Shown here one piece after another: positions 49,143 through 56,503 of a stretch of DNA of 57,270 nucleotides. The position numbers and the translations under genes are program-made. Numbering within the stretch: the stretch's first letter is position 1; the number at the start of each line of letters is the position of its first letter. The notes beneath the pieces are model-generated. The model did not search any database and had not been told where the DNA came from. It saw only the letters and a program-made list of their open reading frames with translations. The stretch is from contig NZ_CP053024.1 of assembly GCF_013001025.1 (NCBI RefSeq), positions 1-57,270 on the forward strand, written 5' to 3'. Source of the DNA: Sphingobium yanoikuyae. GTDB taxonomy: Bacteria; Pseudomonadota; Alphaproteobacteria; Sphingomonadales; Sphingomonadaceae.

Positions 49143-51065
49143 TTATTGGGCGGCGGCTTCATAAGCTGGACGATTATATTCAGGAACCAGCTTGTACAAA
49201 GTGGACAGCGCCTCCGGCACATCGCCCTGTCTCAAATAATCTTTGAGGTCATCCAATATATCCGACAGCGAATTCCACGGATGCACTGCTTCACGCGCCT
49301 GCATGATCCGCGAATGCACGGTCGGCGTCGGATTGTCGCCGATCAGCAGCTCCTCATAGAGCTTCTCACCAGGCCGCAGGCCGACCTCAACGATCTCGAT
49401 GTCGCCCTCCGGCGTCGCTACATCACGTACCGACAGGCCCGAAAGCTTCACCATCGTCTCCGCCAGATCGCGGATCAGCACCGGCTGGCCCATGTCGAGG
49501 ACGAAGACTTCGCCGCCCTCGGCCATGCCGCCCGCCTGGATGACGAGCTGCGAGGCTTCGGGAATAGTCATGAAATAGCGGGTGACGTCGCGGTGGGTGA
49601 TTGTCACCGGGCCGCCTGCGGCGATTTGCTGCTTGAACAAGGGCACGACCGAGCCGCTCGATCCTAAGACATTGCCAAAGCGGACCATGGTGAAGAGCGT
49701 CTTGTCCTGCTCCTGCGCACGCGCTTGCAAGATGAGCTCGCACACCCGTTTGGACGCGCCCATGATGTTGGTCGGACGCACCGCCTTGTCGGTGCTGACC
49801 AGGATGAAGCGCCCAACGTCCACCGCCTCGGCAGCAAGCGTGCAATAGAGCGTGCTGAAGATATTGTTGCGCATGCCGGCGATCGGATTGGCCTCGACCA
49901 ACGGCACATGCTTGTAGGCTGCCGCATGATAGACGGTTTCGGGCTGCCACCGGCGGAAGATGCGAAAGACTGAATCTTTGTCGGCGACATCGGCCAGCTC
50001 GGGAATGAGCTCAACCTCGCAACCTTCGGCGAGCGCCAGTCCGCGCAATTCGCTTTCGATTGCGTAGAGAAAATATTCCGATTGCTCGACCAAGATCAGG
50101 CGCTTGGGACGCGAGCGGATGATCTGGCGGCACAGCTCGCTGCCGATCGAGCCGCCCGCGCCCGTCACCAGCACATTCTTGGCAAGCAGCGAGCGGCCCA
50201 TCAGCAGTTCGTTGGGTGCGACCGCATCGCGGCCGAGCAGATCGTCGATCTGCACGTCGCGAATATCGCTGACGGCGAAATGCCCGTCGATCAATTGGCC
50301 GATTCCCGGCAGCATGCGCACGCGGATCTTGCGGGCTTGCAGCGCCTCCACGATCTCGCGTCGGCGTACGCGCAGCGCGCTTGGGATGGCGAGGACGACC
50401 TCGTCCACCCGCCGTTCTTCCAGGATGCGGTCGAGGATCGAGGAATGCCAGACGGTGACGCCGTCGAGTTGTTGGTTGCTCAGGCGCTCGTCATCGTCGA
50501 TATAGCCGACCAGCACCAGATGCGGCTCCTGCCGCAGCGAGTTGGCGAGCTGCTGGCCGCCGCGCCCCGCGCCATAGATGAGCAGCCGCCGCCGTTCTTC
50601 GGGCTGGCTGCGCGCCAGATGCAGCAGATCGCTGACGACGAAGCGCATGGCGAGGCGCAGGAACAGCATCGACAGGAAGAAGATGATCGGTTGCAGCACG
50701 GCGATGGTGCGGGGAACGCCGCCGACCTGAAAGAAGCCGAAGATGACCGCTAGCGGTGCCGTTAGCAAGGCGCAGGCATAGAAGAGCCGGCCCGATGCCC
50801 GCGCGCCGGAAAAGCGGATGAGGTTGCGATAGACCCCTGCTGGCCAGGCGATCACCGTCCAGAAGCCAAGCGCCGTGCCGGTCAGGATCAGCACCATGCG
50901 CGCATCGTCAGGCCATTCGCCAAGCCGCAGCGCGAGCGCGACCCAGGCCGCGACGAGGCAGAGCAGGCAGTCGAGGCCGAAGGCCAGCCATCGGCGCGCG
51001 AAACGCGGCAGACTGGTCAGGGATTCCAGCATGGTAAGCAGGGCGCTATGCGTTCCCTTCGTCAT
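49143..51065 (-). CDS. FlaA1/CapD/WbpM-like UDP-HexNAc 4,6-dehydratase
   Basis: A 640-residue membrane enzyme. Four N-terminal membrane helices (ALTLGEW-preceding LLCLVAAWVALALRLGE, MVLILTGTALGFWTVIAWPA, ALLTAPLAVIFGFFQVGG and following) are followed by a CoA-binding-like Rossmann domain (RLLIYGAGRGGQQLANSLRQ) and the SDR catalytic domain: VLVTGAGGSIGSELCRQIIR, VYHAAAYKHVPLVEANPIAG, FILVSTDKAVRPTNIMGASK (Met replaces Tyr in the M-x3-K site, as in WbpM/PglF) and DMGQPVLIRDLAETMVKLSG. It makes UDP-4-keto-6-deoxy-HexNAc for the aminotransferase at 38140. Length matches WbpM/PglF. Confidence 0.93.
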   Translation of the reverse strand: MTKGTHSALLTMLESLTSLPRFARRWLAFGLDCLLCLVAAWVALALRLGEWPDDARMVLILTGTALGFWTVIAWPAGVYRNLIRFSGARASGRLFYACALLTAPLAVIFGFFQVGGVPRTIAVLQPIIFFLSMLFLRLAMRFVVSDLLHLARSQPEERRRLLIYGAGRGGQQLANSLRQEPHLVLVGYIDDDERLSNQQLDGVTVWHSSILDRILEERRVDEVVLAIPSALRVRRREIVEALQARKIRVRMLPGIGQLIDGHFAVSDIRDVQIDDLLGRDAVAPNELLMGRSLLAKNVLVTGAGGSIGSELCRQIIRSRPKRLILVEQSEYFLYAIESELRGLALAEGCEVELIPELADVADKDSVFRIFRRWQPETVYHAAAYKHVPLVEANPIAGMRNNIFSTLYCTLAAEAVDVGRFILVSTDKAVRPTNIMGASKRVCELILQARAQEQDKTLFTMVRFGNVLGSSGSVVPLFKQQIAAGGPVTITHRDVTRYFMTIPEASQLVIQAGGMAEGGEVFVLDMGQPVLIRDLAETMVKLSGLSVRDVATPEGDIEIVEVGLRPGEKLYEELLIGDNPTPTVHSRIMQAREAVHPWNSLSDILDDLKDYLRQGDVPEALSTLYKLVPEYNRPAYEAAAQ

Positions 51066-51169
51066 GTGCCTTGAACGTCCTTGATGATCGTGGCGACTGA
51101 CGCGCCTTTAGATTTCCCAGGAAGGCTGATGCGACCAAACTTAGCCTGACGAATTGCGACTCGCGCCCC

Positions 51170-52993
51170 TTACTCCACCGTGACCGATTTCGCTAGATTG
51201 CGCGGCTGGTCTACATCGGTGCCCTTTGTGACGGCTACATGATAGGCCAGCAATTGTACCGGCACGCTATAGACCAGAGGCGCGATTAAGGGGTGGACCT
51301 TTGGCATGGTGATGGTCGCGAGGCACCCGCCGCCCGCTTCCTGGATGCCGTCATAGTCGCTGATCAACACCACCTTGCCGCCCCGCGCCTGCACTTCCTG
51401 CATGTTGCTGACGGTCTTTTCGAACAGCGGTCCTGAAGGCGCGATGACGATCACCGGCACATTTTCGTCGATCAGCGCGATGGGCCCATGCTTCATCTCG
51501 CCGGCGGCATAGCCCTCGGCATGAATATAGCTGATTTCCTTGAGCTTTAAGGCGCCTTCCAGCGCTAGCGGATAGTCGGTCCCGCGGCCCAGATAGAGTA
51601 CGTCGCGCGCCGTTGCGATTTCGGCGGCGACGGCTTTGATTGCGTCCTCATAGGCGAGGGCGGCATTGAGCGCAGCTGGCGCTTCGGCAAGATGTTTGAC
51701 GACCATATGTTCGCCCTCATCTGTGAGGCGCGCTTTGGCGCGTGCCAAGTTGGCTGCAAGTGCGGCAAGCACTGCCAGTTGGCAGGTGAAGGCTTTGGTG
51801 GAGGCTACCCCAATTTCGGGTCCGGCATGGGTTGGCAGCAGCAGGTCGGCCTCGCGCGCCATGGAGCTGGTCGGCACATTGACGACAACAGCGATCTTCT
51901 GCCCTTCTTCGCGGGCATGGCGCAGCGCTGCGAGCGTGTCAGCGGTTTCACCAGATTGGCTGATGAAAAGCGCGAGTCCGCCTGGCTCGATCACTGGCGC
52001 GCGATAGCGGAATTCGGAGGCAATATCGAGGTCGACCGGCACGCGCGCGAACTGCTCGAACCAGTAGCGTGCGACCATCCCGGCATAAAAGCTGGTGCCG
52101 CAGGCGACGATCGTTACCCGTTTGATCTCTGACAGGTCGAAATCGGGAATCGGCAGCGTCAGCGTGTCATCGATGCGCTGGAGATAGGAGCGCAGGGTCT
52201 GGGCGACGACGATGGGCTGCTCGTAAATCTCCTTGATCATATAATGGCGATGATTGCCCTTGGAGATCAATTCGCCATCGACTCCCGATTGGGTGATCGC
52301 ACGCTCGACCGGCTGATTGCCCTGATCGAAAATCTGTACGTGGTCGCGATCGCAGACGACCCAGTCGCCTTCCTCCAGATAGATGACGCGCTGTGTCAAA
52401 GATGCCAAGGCGAGCGCGTCCGAACCAAGATAGGTCTCCCCTTCCCCGATCCCAACGACCAGAGGCGACCCCAACCGCGCGCCGATCAACAGATCGGGTC
52501 GATCGCGAAAAAGGATCGCCAGAGCGAAGGCGCCGCGCAACTGAGGAAGCGCTTCTCGCACCGCGTTGATCGGGTCGATCCCGGCCTCCACCCGCTCACT
52601 GATCAGATGTGCCACGACTTCAGTATCGGTTTCACTGGTGAAGACGCGGCCCCGGCCGATGAGCATGTCCCGTAGGGGCTTGAAGTTCTCGATAATGCCA
52701 TTGTGGACGACCGCGACCTCAGCCGTGGCATGGGGATGGGCATTATTAGTGGTGGGGCCGCCATGTGTGGCCCAGCGCGTATGCGCGATGCCGACAGTTC
52801 CGGGCAGTGGGTCGGTCTCAAGCGCATCGGCGAGGTTGTTCAGTTTCCCTGAGGCCCGACGCCGCTCGATCGCGCTGTCATGGCTCGTAGCGATACCGGC
52901 AGAATCATAACCGCGATATTCCAGTCGCCTGAGGCCATCCAGAAGTCGTGCAGCGACATCCCCATGGCCGACGATACCAACTATTCCACACAT
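51170..52993 (-). CDS. glmS: Glutamine--fructose-6-phosphate aminotransferase GlmS
   Basis: Makes glucosamine-6-phosphate from fructose-6-phosphate and glutamine, the first committed step to UDP-GlcNAc. It is full length at 607 residues. The catalytic Cys is in MCGIVGIVGHGDVAARLLDG (class II glutaminase). HTRWATHGGPTTNNAHPHAT follows, then the two SIS isomerase domains: ACGTSFYAGMVARYWFEQFA, ISQSGETADTLAALRHAREE and GRGTDYPLALEGALKLKEIS. The conserved C-terminus is DVDQPRNLAKSVTVE. It lies upstream of the dehydratase gene (104 bp gap) in the same direction. With glmM at the other end it brackets the polysaccharide genes. No glmS ribozyme is seen. Confidence 0.96.
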   Translation of the reverse strand: MCGIVGIVGHGDVAARLLDGLRRLEYRGYDSAGIATSHDSAIERRRASGKLNNLADALETDPLPGTVGIAHTRWATHGGPTTNNAHPHATAEVAVVHNGIIENFKPLRDMLIGRGRVFTSETDTEVVAHLISERVEAGIDPINAVREALPQLRGAFALAILFRDRPDLLIGARLGSPLVVGIGEGETYLGSDALALASLTQRVIYLEEGDWVVCDRDHVQIFDQGNQPVERAITQSGVDGELISKGNHRHYMIKEIYEQPIVVAQTLRSYLQRIDDTLTLPIPDFDLSEIKRVTIVACGTSFYAGMVARYWFEQFARVPVDLDIASEFRYRAPVIEPGGLALFISQSGETADTLAALRHAREEGQKIAVVVNVPTSSMAREADLLLPTHAGPEIGVASTKAFTCQLAVLAALAANLARAKARLTDEGEHMVVKHLAEAPAALNAALAYEDAIKAVAAEIATARDVLYLGRGTDYPLALEGALKLKEISYIHAEGYAAGEMKHGPIALIDENVPVIVIAPSGPLFEKTVSNMQEVQARGGKVVLISDYDGIQEAGGGCLATITMPKVHPLIAPLVYSVPVQLLAYHVAVTKGTDVDQPRNLAKSVTVE

Positions 52994-53057
52994 TTAGCCC
53001 GCCCCAAATTGCGAACGGGTCTTAAGACATAATAGACCGGCTAAAGCAAGTTGGGCT

Positions 53058-53378
53058 TCACCGCTTGTCCGGTATCAGTAAAGGCTGCAGGCGGGCGACC
53101 AGGCTGATTAAGAAGGGCCAAAATAGGGTATTGGCGATATCCTGATAGGTATCCATTGGGCGCCAGCCATAGGCCATATAGTCGAGAAGCTCATTGGCTG
53201 TCTCAGCGAGAGCAACAAATGCAAATGGGAAGAATGTCCCATAGCTTTGGCGGATCGTTAAACGCGATAATATAAAAATAAATAATCCGGCATGAACATG
53301 CAAAAGTGCATCAGATAATCCTGTGCTATTACTAATCCATAATATTATTCTATTGTAATATTCAGGCAAATTTGTCAT
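53058..53378 (-). CDS. Small membrane protein, VanZ-like
   Basis: A 106-residue protein with three likely membrane segments: SDALLHVHAGLFIFILSRLT, GTFFPFAFVALAETANELLD and TYQDIANTLFWPFLISLVAR. The 'H.H.GLF......E..NELLDY..YG.......D...N..G/L' pattern recalls VanZ-like membrane proteins, common beside polysaccharide loci. It is AT-rich at its start. It is encoded 64 bp upstream of glmS on the same strand. Function unknown. Confidence 0.65.
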   Translation of the reverse strand: MTNLPEYYNRIILWISNSTGLSDALLHVHAGLFIFILSRLTIRQSYGTFFPFAFVALAETANELLDYMAYGWRPMDTYQDIANTLFWPFLISLVARLQPLLIPDKR

Positions 53379-53578
53379 ATATACATATTAATTAATCTTA
53401 AGTTATAGATAGGATTTGTCATAGGAATCCGCCATTTCCGTCCTTGAAAATATGAAGAAAACTGTGCCCATTATCCTTCGTGAGCAGCTTCCCGATGGTC
53501 AATCGGATAAGGTGACCAGATCGCGGTTTCAAGTGGCGTAATTTCACATTATAGGGCAACGGCAACGGGAGAGTATCA

Positions 53579-53749
53579 ATGATATTTCAGGATGGAGAAT
53601 TGCGCCGGATTGGAGGTAACCGGCCGATGCTGTTCGACGGATGGGCCTATGTGCCGATTGAACTGAGTTCTGCTACTGCCACGGCGCAGATCGTTTTGAA
53701 GCCTGAGCCAGAGAGGGTGGAAGCGCCTCCCAAGTCCGTCCTCCGATAA
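53579..53749 (+). CDS. Small 56-residue protein, unrecognised
   Basis: A short plus-strand frame, MIFQDGELRRIGGNRPMLFD, then GWAYVPIELSSATATAQIVL and KPEPERVEAPPKSVLR to TAA at 53747-53749. The support is a good ribosome site (GGGAGAG, 5 bp before the ATG) and coding-like composition in an otherwise AT-rich gap. It has no membrane segment or known motif. It stands apart from the leftward operon. Confidence is moderate because of its size. Confidence 0.5.
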   Translation: MIFQDGELRRIGGNRPMLFDGWAYVPIELSSATATAQIVLKPEPERVEAPPKSVLR

Positions 53750-53940
53750 AAGGCCAGCATCCATTAATGGCGAATATTGATCCTGGATGGATCGATATGT
53801 CATGCTGCTGCTATACTCATCTGTCATATTGAGATGTTTTCACGCCTGCTTCCCTAATTCTCGACTGGCGCAGGATAGGAATTGATTTGGGATAGCTAAA
53901 TGCCTCATGATGCAGACATTGTAACATATCATTTTCAGGC

Positions 53941-53967
53941 AAAAAAATAGCGGCCCGAAGCCGCCAT
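53941..53967 (-). terminator. Rho-independent terminator after the acidic-tail protein gene
   Basis: On the minus strand, AATGGCGGCTTCGGGCCGCT is followed by ATTTTTTT. The stem GCGGC/GCCGC with a TTCGG loop and a T run is a standard intrinsic terminator. It lies 22 bp beyond the stop of the leftward gene ending at 53989, so that gene is a separate transcript from glmS and the rest. Confidence 0.85.
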
Positions 53968-53988
53968 TTTCTTATCCATATATAATAT

Positions 53989-54240
53989 TCAGTTGCTGTC
54001 AGAATCGTCGTCGTCAGTCACAAGCACAACAGTGGTAATAACTGCCGCAGCACCTCCCAGCAAGACAATCGGAAGAGCGGCCTCTGCCAGCTTGCTCGAC
54101 TTCCTGGGCGAACTGGCCGCTTTGATATTCGTCGCCTTAGCTACAGAAAGCGTAGCAGCCGACTTTGCCGGATTCGCCATCACCGGTGTCGCAATCAGGG
54201 ATGATGCCAACATACCGGCGATAAGGATTTTGAAGCGCAT
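53989..54240 (-). CDS. Small exported protein with acidic tail, unrecognised
   Basis: An 83-residue protein. Signal peptide MRFKILIAGMLASSLIATPV with cleavage near VMA-NP, then a Lys/Ala/Ser-rich linker (ATNIKAASSPRKSSKLAEAA), a membrane segment LPIVLLGGAAAVITTVVLVT and the acidic end DDDDSDSN. The start at 54240 follows AAAGAGG. It is a single-gene unit closed by the terminator at 53941. Similar 'signal-linker-helix-acidic tail' small proteins are seen near sphingomonad polysaccharide genes, with no known role. Confidence 0.7.
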   Translation of the reverse strand: MRFKILIAGMLASSLIATPVMANPAKSAATLSVAKATNIKAASSPRKSSKLAEAALPIVLLGGAAAVITTVVLVTDDDDSDSN

Positions 54241-54331
54241 ATCGGATGCCTCTTTCAATAAATTTCTGTCCCGGTATCATAGGTCATATAAGCATGCAAG
54301 TGGATTACAGCTTTTAACGCGCTTGCCGCGG

Positions 54332-55129
54332 TTATGTTGCGGCGATCTGCGACTTTTGTTGCAATGTCCAACGCTTGTCGCTTTCGAACGCCATGGCGGT
54401 CAATATGCCTGAGCGATAGGCTCCTGTGTCCAGCCCAATGCGACCAGGATGCTCGACCACCTCATTGAAAATCGTGTGTCCATGAACGACTATGGCCCCG
54501 GGGATAAGGGGCCTGTCCTTGGTGCCAGAAGCGCATAGAAATTCATCGCGAATCCAGCGCAAATCGGTAGGCTTCTGCTCTTTAAGGGGAACCCCGGGGC
54601 GAATGCCGGCATGAACGAACACATAGTCGCCTTCCACAATCATGTTTTCGAAGCTTTCCAGGAATGTTCGGTGAGCCGTGGGAACGACGGCCTGTAGCAT
54701 GGCGGCGAGTTCGTCAAAATCGGCTGCCTCATAAGCCTGCGGCGTAATACCATAGCTCAAAATTGCTTCTGCTCCTCCGATACGATCAAAGAAGCGGAGT
54801 GCCTTGCGATCACCGTTTAAAGCGGAGAGGAAAATTTCTTCGTGATTGCCAAGCAAGAAACGCGTTTCGGGGCAAGCGGCCTTTAATGCTATTAGCCGGT
54901 CAATGACCTGAGCTGAGTGAGGCCCGCGATTGATGACATCCCCTAAAAAGATCAGTTCGGCTTTCGGCTCTCCCCGCGCCATGTCATCGGTGCGGATTTG
55001 CGCCAATAGACCTTCGAGTAGGTCGAGGCGACCATGGATATCGCCTATGGCATAGAGACGGTGTCCTTCGGGCGCCTGCGGATTAGACGGCGGGCCTGAT
55101 ACGAAACGCTTGAATATTTTTGCGAGCAT
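54332..55129 (-). CDS. PPP-family serine/threonine (or dual) phosphatase
   Basis: A 265-residue metallophosphatase of the PPP/bacterial PrpA type. The metal-binding signature is complete: YAIGDIHGRLDLLEGLLAQI (GDxHG), LIFLGDVINRGPHSAQVIDR (GDxxxRG) and TRFLLGNHEEIFLSAL (GNHE), with a later VFVHAGIRPGVPLKEQKPTD and AIVVHGHTIFNEVVEHPGRI. The start at 55129 (MLAKIFKRF) is used; the longer frame runs into the divergent gene. It could reverse phosphorylation of the Wzc-like kinase, since no Wzb-type phosphatase gene is present in the window; that is inference. Confidence 0.9.
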   Translation of the reverse strand: MLAKIFKRFVSGPPSNPQAPEGHRLYAIGDIHGRLDLLEGLLAQIRTDDMARGEPKAELIFLGDVINRGPHSAQVIDRLIALKAACPETRFLLGNHEEIFLSALNGDRKALRFFDRIGGAEAILSYGITPQAYEAADFDELAAMLQAVVPTAHRTFLESFENMIVEGDYVFVHAGIRPGVPLKEQKPTDLRWIRDEFLCASGTKDRPLIPGAIVVHGHTIFNEVVEHPGRIGLDTGAYRSGILTAMAFESDKRWTLQQKSQIAAT

Positions 55130-55199
55130 CACGGATGCAGTGCCTTGGCTAAGTGTTGAAAAAATGAGGAGAATAGCGCAGCATAGCAGGGTCAAGGGA
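55130..55199. promoter_or_regulatory. Divergent promoter region
   Basis: A 70-bp gap between the leftward phosphatase gene and the rightward M48 peptidase gene must hold both promoters. AATGAGGAGAATAG and CAAGGGA are visible; the latter serves the peptidase start. No operator could be assigned. Confidence 0.4.
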
Positions 55200-56222
55200 A
55201 TGATGAAACGCCAGAAAATTGTAGCGTGGTGCATTGCGTGGGCAATCATTCTTATGCCCGGCGTGCTGGCATCCGCGAATGAACCGCCCCCTTTTGAAGC
55301 TATCCGCGCGGTTGAGGCGGAAATGGCCGCCATTGGTTATCGCCTCGCCATTGCTAATGCCCCCTTATGCGATCGGCAAGAGCCGGGGCTGGGATTGCTG
55401 CTTCATACGCCCGATCAATATGCAGGCGACGCGCGCGCAGCCGCAATTCGTCATTTCCGCTTTGAAGGGCCGGTAGGGGTCGAGGCGGTTTTGTCCGGAT
55501 CTCCTGCTGCTGCTGCAGGCGTGCAGCCCGATGACACAGTGCTCGGGGTGGAAAAGAAGCGCTTTGGGCCCGCCAACCGCCAAGCCAAGGCAGGCACAAC
55601 TGCATTGATGGAAGCAATACGCCAAATCGTGGCCCTTCCTACAGACCGCCCGCTAGTGTTGCACCTGCGCCGGAATGGGGCCGAGTATGATCGCATGATC
55701 GTTCCGCTCCCAGCCTGCCGTTCGCAGTTTGAGCTTGTGTTAGGCTCTGGGTTCGTGGCCCAAGCGGATGGCGAGATTGTACAGATCGGCAGCCGGTTTT
55801 TCGCCGATTATCCACAATGGGTCGCTGCGCCGATAGCGCATGAACTGGCGCATAATATCTTGCGGCACCGCGAACGACTGGAAGCGCAAGGCGTAAACTA
55901 CGGCTTATTGTCGGGCTTCGGCCGTAATGTCCGTTATTTCCGACAGACAGAATTGGAGGCCGACATCCTATCTGTATCGCTTCTTGCCAATGCAGGATAT
56001 GATCCGAAGATCGCTTTACTCTTCTGGCAGACATTTGGACCCGCGCATGGCGCGAGTATATTGCGTAGCCGCTCTCACCCCGGCTGGAAAGCGCGGGTGG
56101 CGGTTATGGAGCGGGCGATCGTCGCGTTGGGACCGGAACACCCCGATCACCCTGCCGTCCTAGCAGCGCGCAGCCGTCCCCTCGATGGAAACTGGCAGGC
56201 TTTGCTGGGCGAGCGGCACTGA
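55200..56222 (+). CDS. M48-family metallopeptidase with PDZ-like domain
   Basis: A 340-residue exported protease. Signal peptide MMKRQKIVAWCIAWAIILMP with cleavage near ASA-NE. Residues about 95-180 form a PDZ-like domain (VEAVLSGSPAAAAGVQPDDT, VLGVEKKRFGPANRQAK). The M48 catalytic region is APIAHELAHNILRHRERLEA (HExxH) and RQTELEADILSVSLLANAGY (third ligand Glu). The end has HPGWKARVAVMERAIVAL. M48 proteins with this layout (BepA/YfgC-like) act in periplasmic quality control or envelope assembly. The ATG at 55203 is an alternative start. Here it may assist assembly of the polysaccharide export system. Confidence 0.85.
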   Translation: MMKRQKIVAWCIAWAIILMPGVLASANEPPPFEAIRAVEAEMAAIGYRLAIANAPLCDRQEPGLGLLLHTPDQYAGDARAAAIRHFRFEGPVGVEAVLSGSPAAAAGVQPDDTVLGVEKKRFGPANRQAKAGTTALMEAIRQIVALPTDRPLVLHLRRNGAEYDRMIVPLPACRSQFELVLGSGFVAQADGEIVQIGSRFFADYPQWVAAPIAHELAHNILRHRERLEAQGVNYGLLSGFGRNVRYFRQTELEADILSVSLLANAGYDPKIALLFWQTFGPAHGASILRSRSHPGWKARVAVMERAIVALGPEHPDHPAVLAARSRPLDGNWQALLGERH

Positions 56223-56442
56223 CCACTGGCGCTCGCTGCTCATATCTTTGGTAGCAATCATTGGAAAGGCGCCGCCGGCCGGACAAAAATGAGTGAGCCG
56301 CAACCATCATTTCTGGCGCTCACGATACCTTCGGTGACGAACTGATCCACATAAACTTTGACGAGTGTATTGAGGTGCGGTGTCAACGGCGGAGCAAAAG
56401 TCGGCCAGGCGGCGGCGTAAAACCAGGCCATCGTGTTACATG

Positions 56443-56492
56443 CCGGGGGGAGTGGCGTGAGGGCGTAGCCCGAGGGCCACTCCCCCCGGCAT
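56443..56492. terminator. Long GC-rich palindrome after istB
   Basis: ATGCCGGGGGGAGTGGC (56440-56456) and its reverse complement GCCACTCCCCCCGGCAT (56477-56493) form a 17-bp perfect stem with a 20-base loop. It lies 10 bp beyond the istB stop. No T run follows, so it may act as an RNA-protecting or termination hairpin, or shield the IS from read-through. Confidence 0.6.
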
Positions 56493-56503
56493 TGGTGTAA
56501 TTT

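Noticed and set aside
52994..53057. glmS ribozyme
   Set aside because: The ribozyme is a feature of Firmicutes glmS leaders; no matching structure is visible upstream of this gene.
56366..56380. Target duplication of the IS21 element
   Set aside because: Flanks GAGGTGCGG and AAATCACAC share no 4-8 bp word, so none is claimed.
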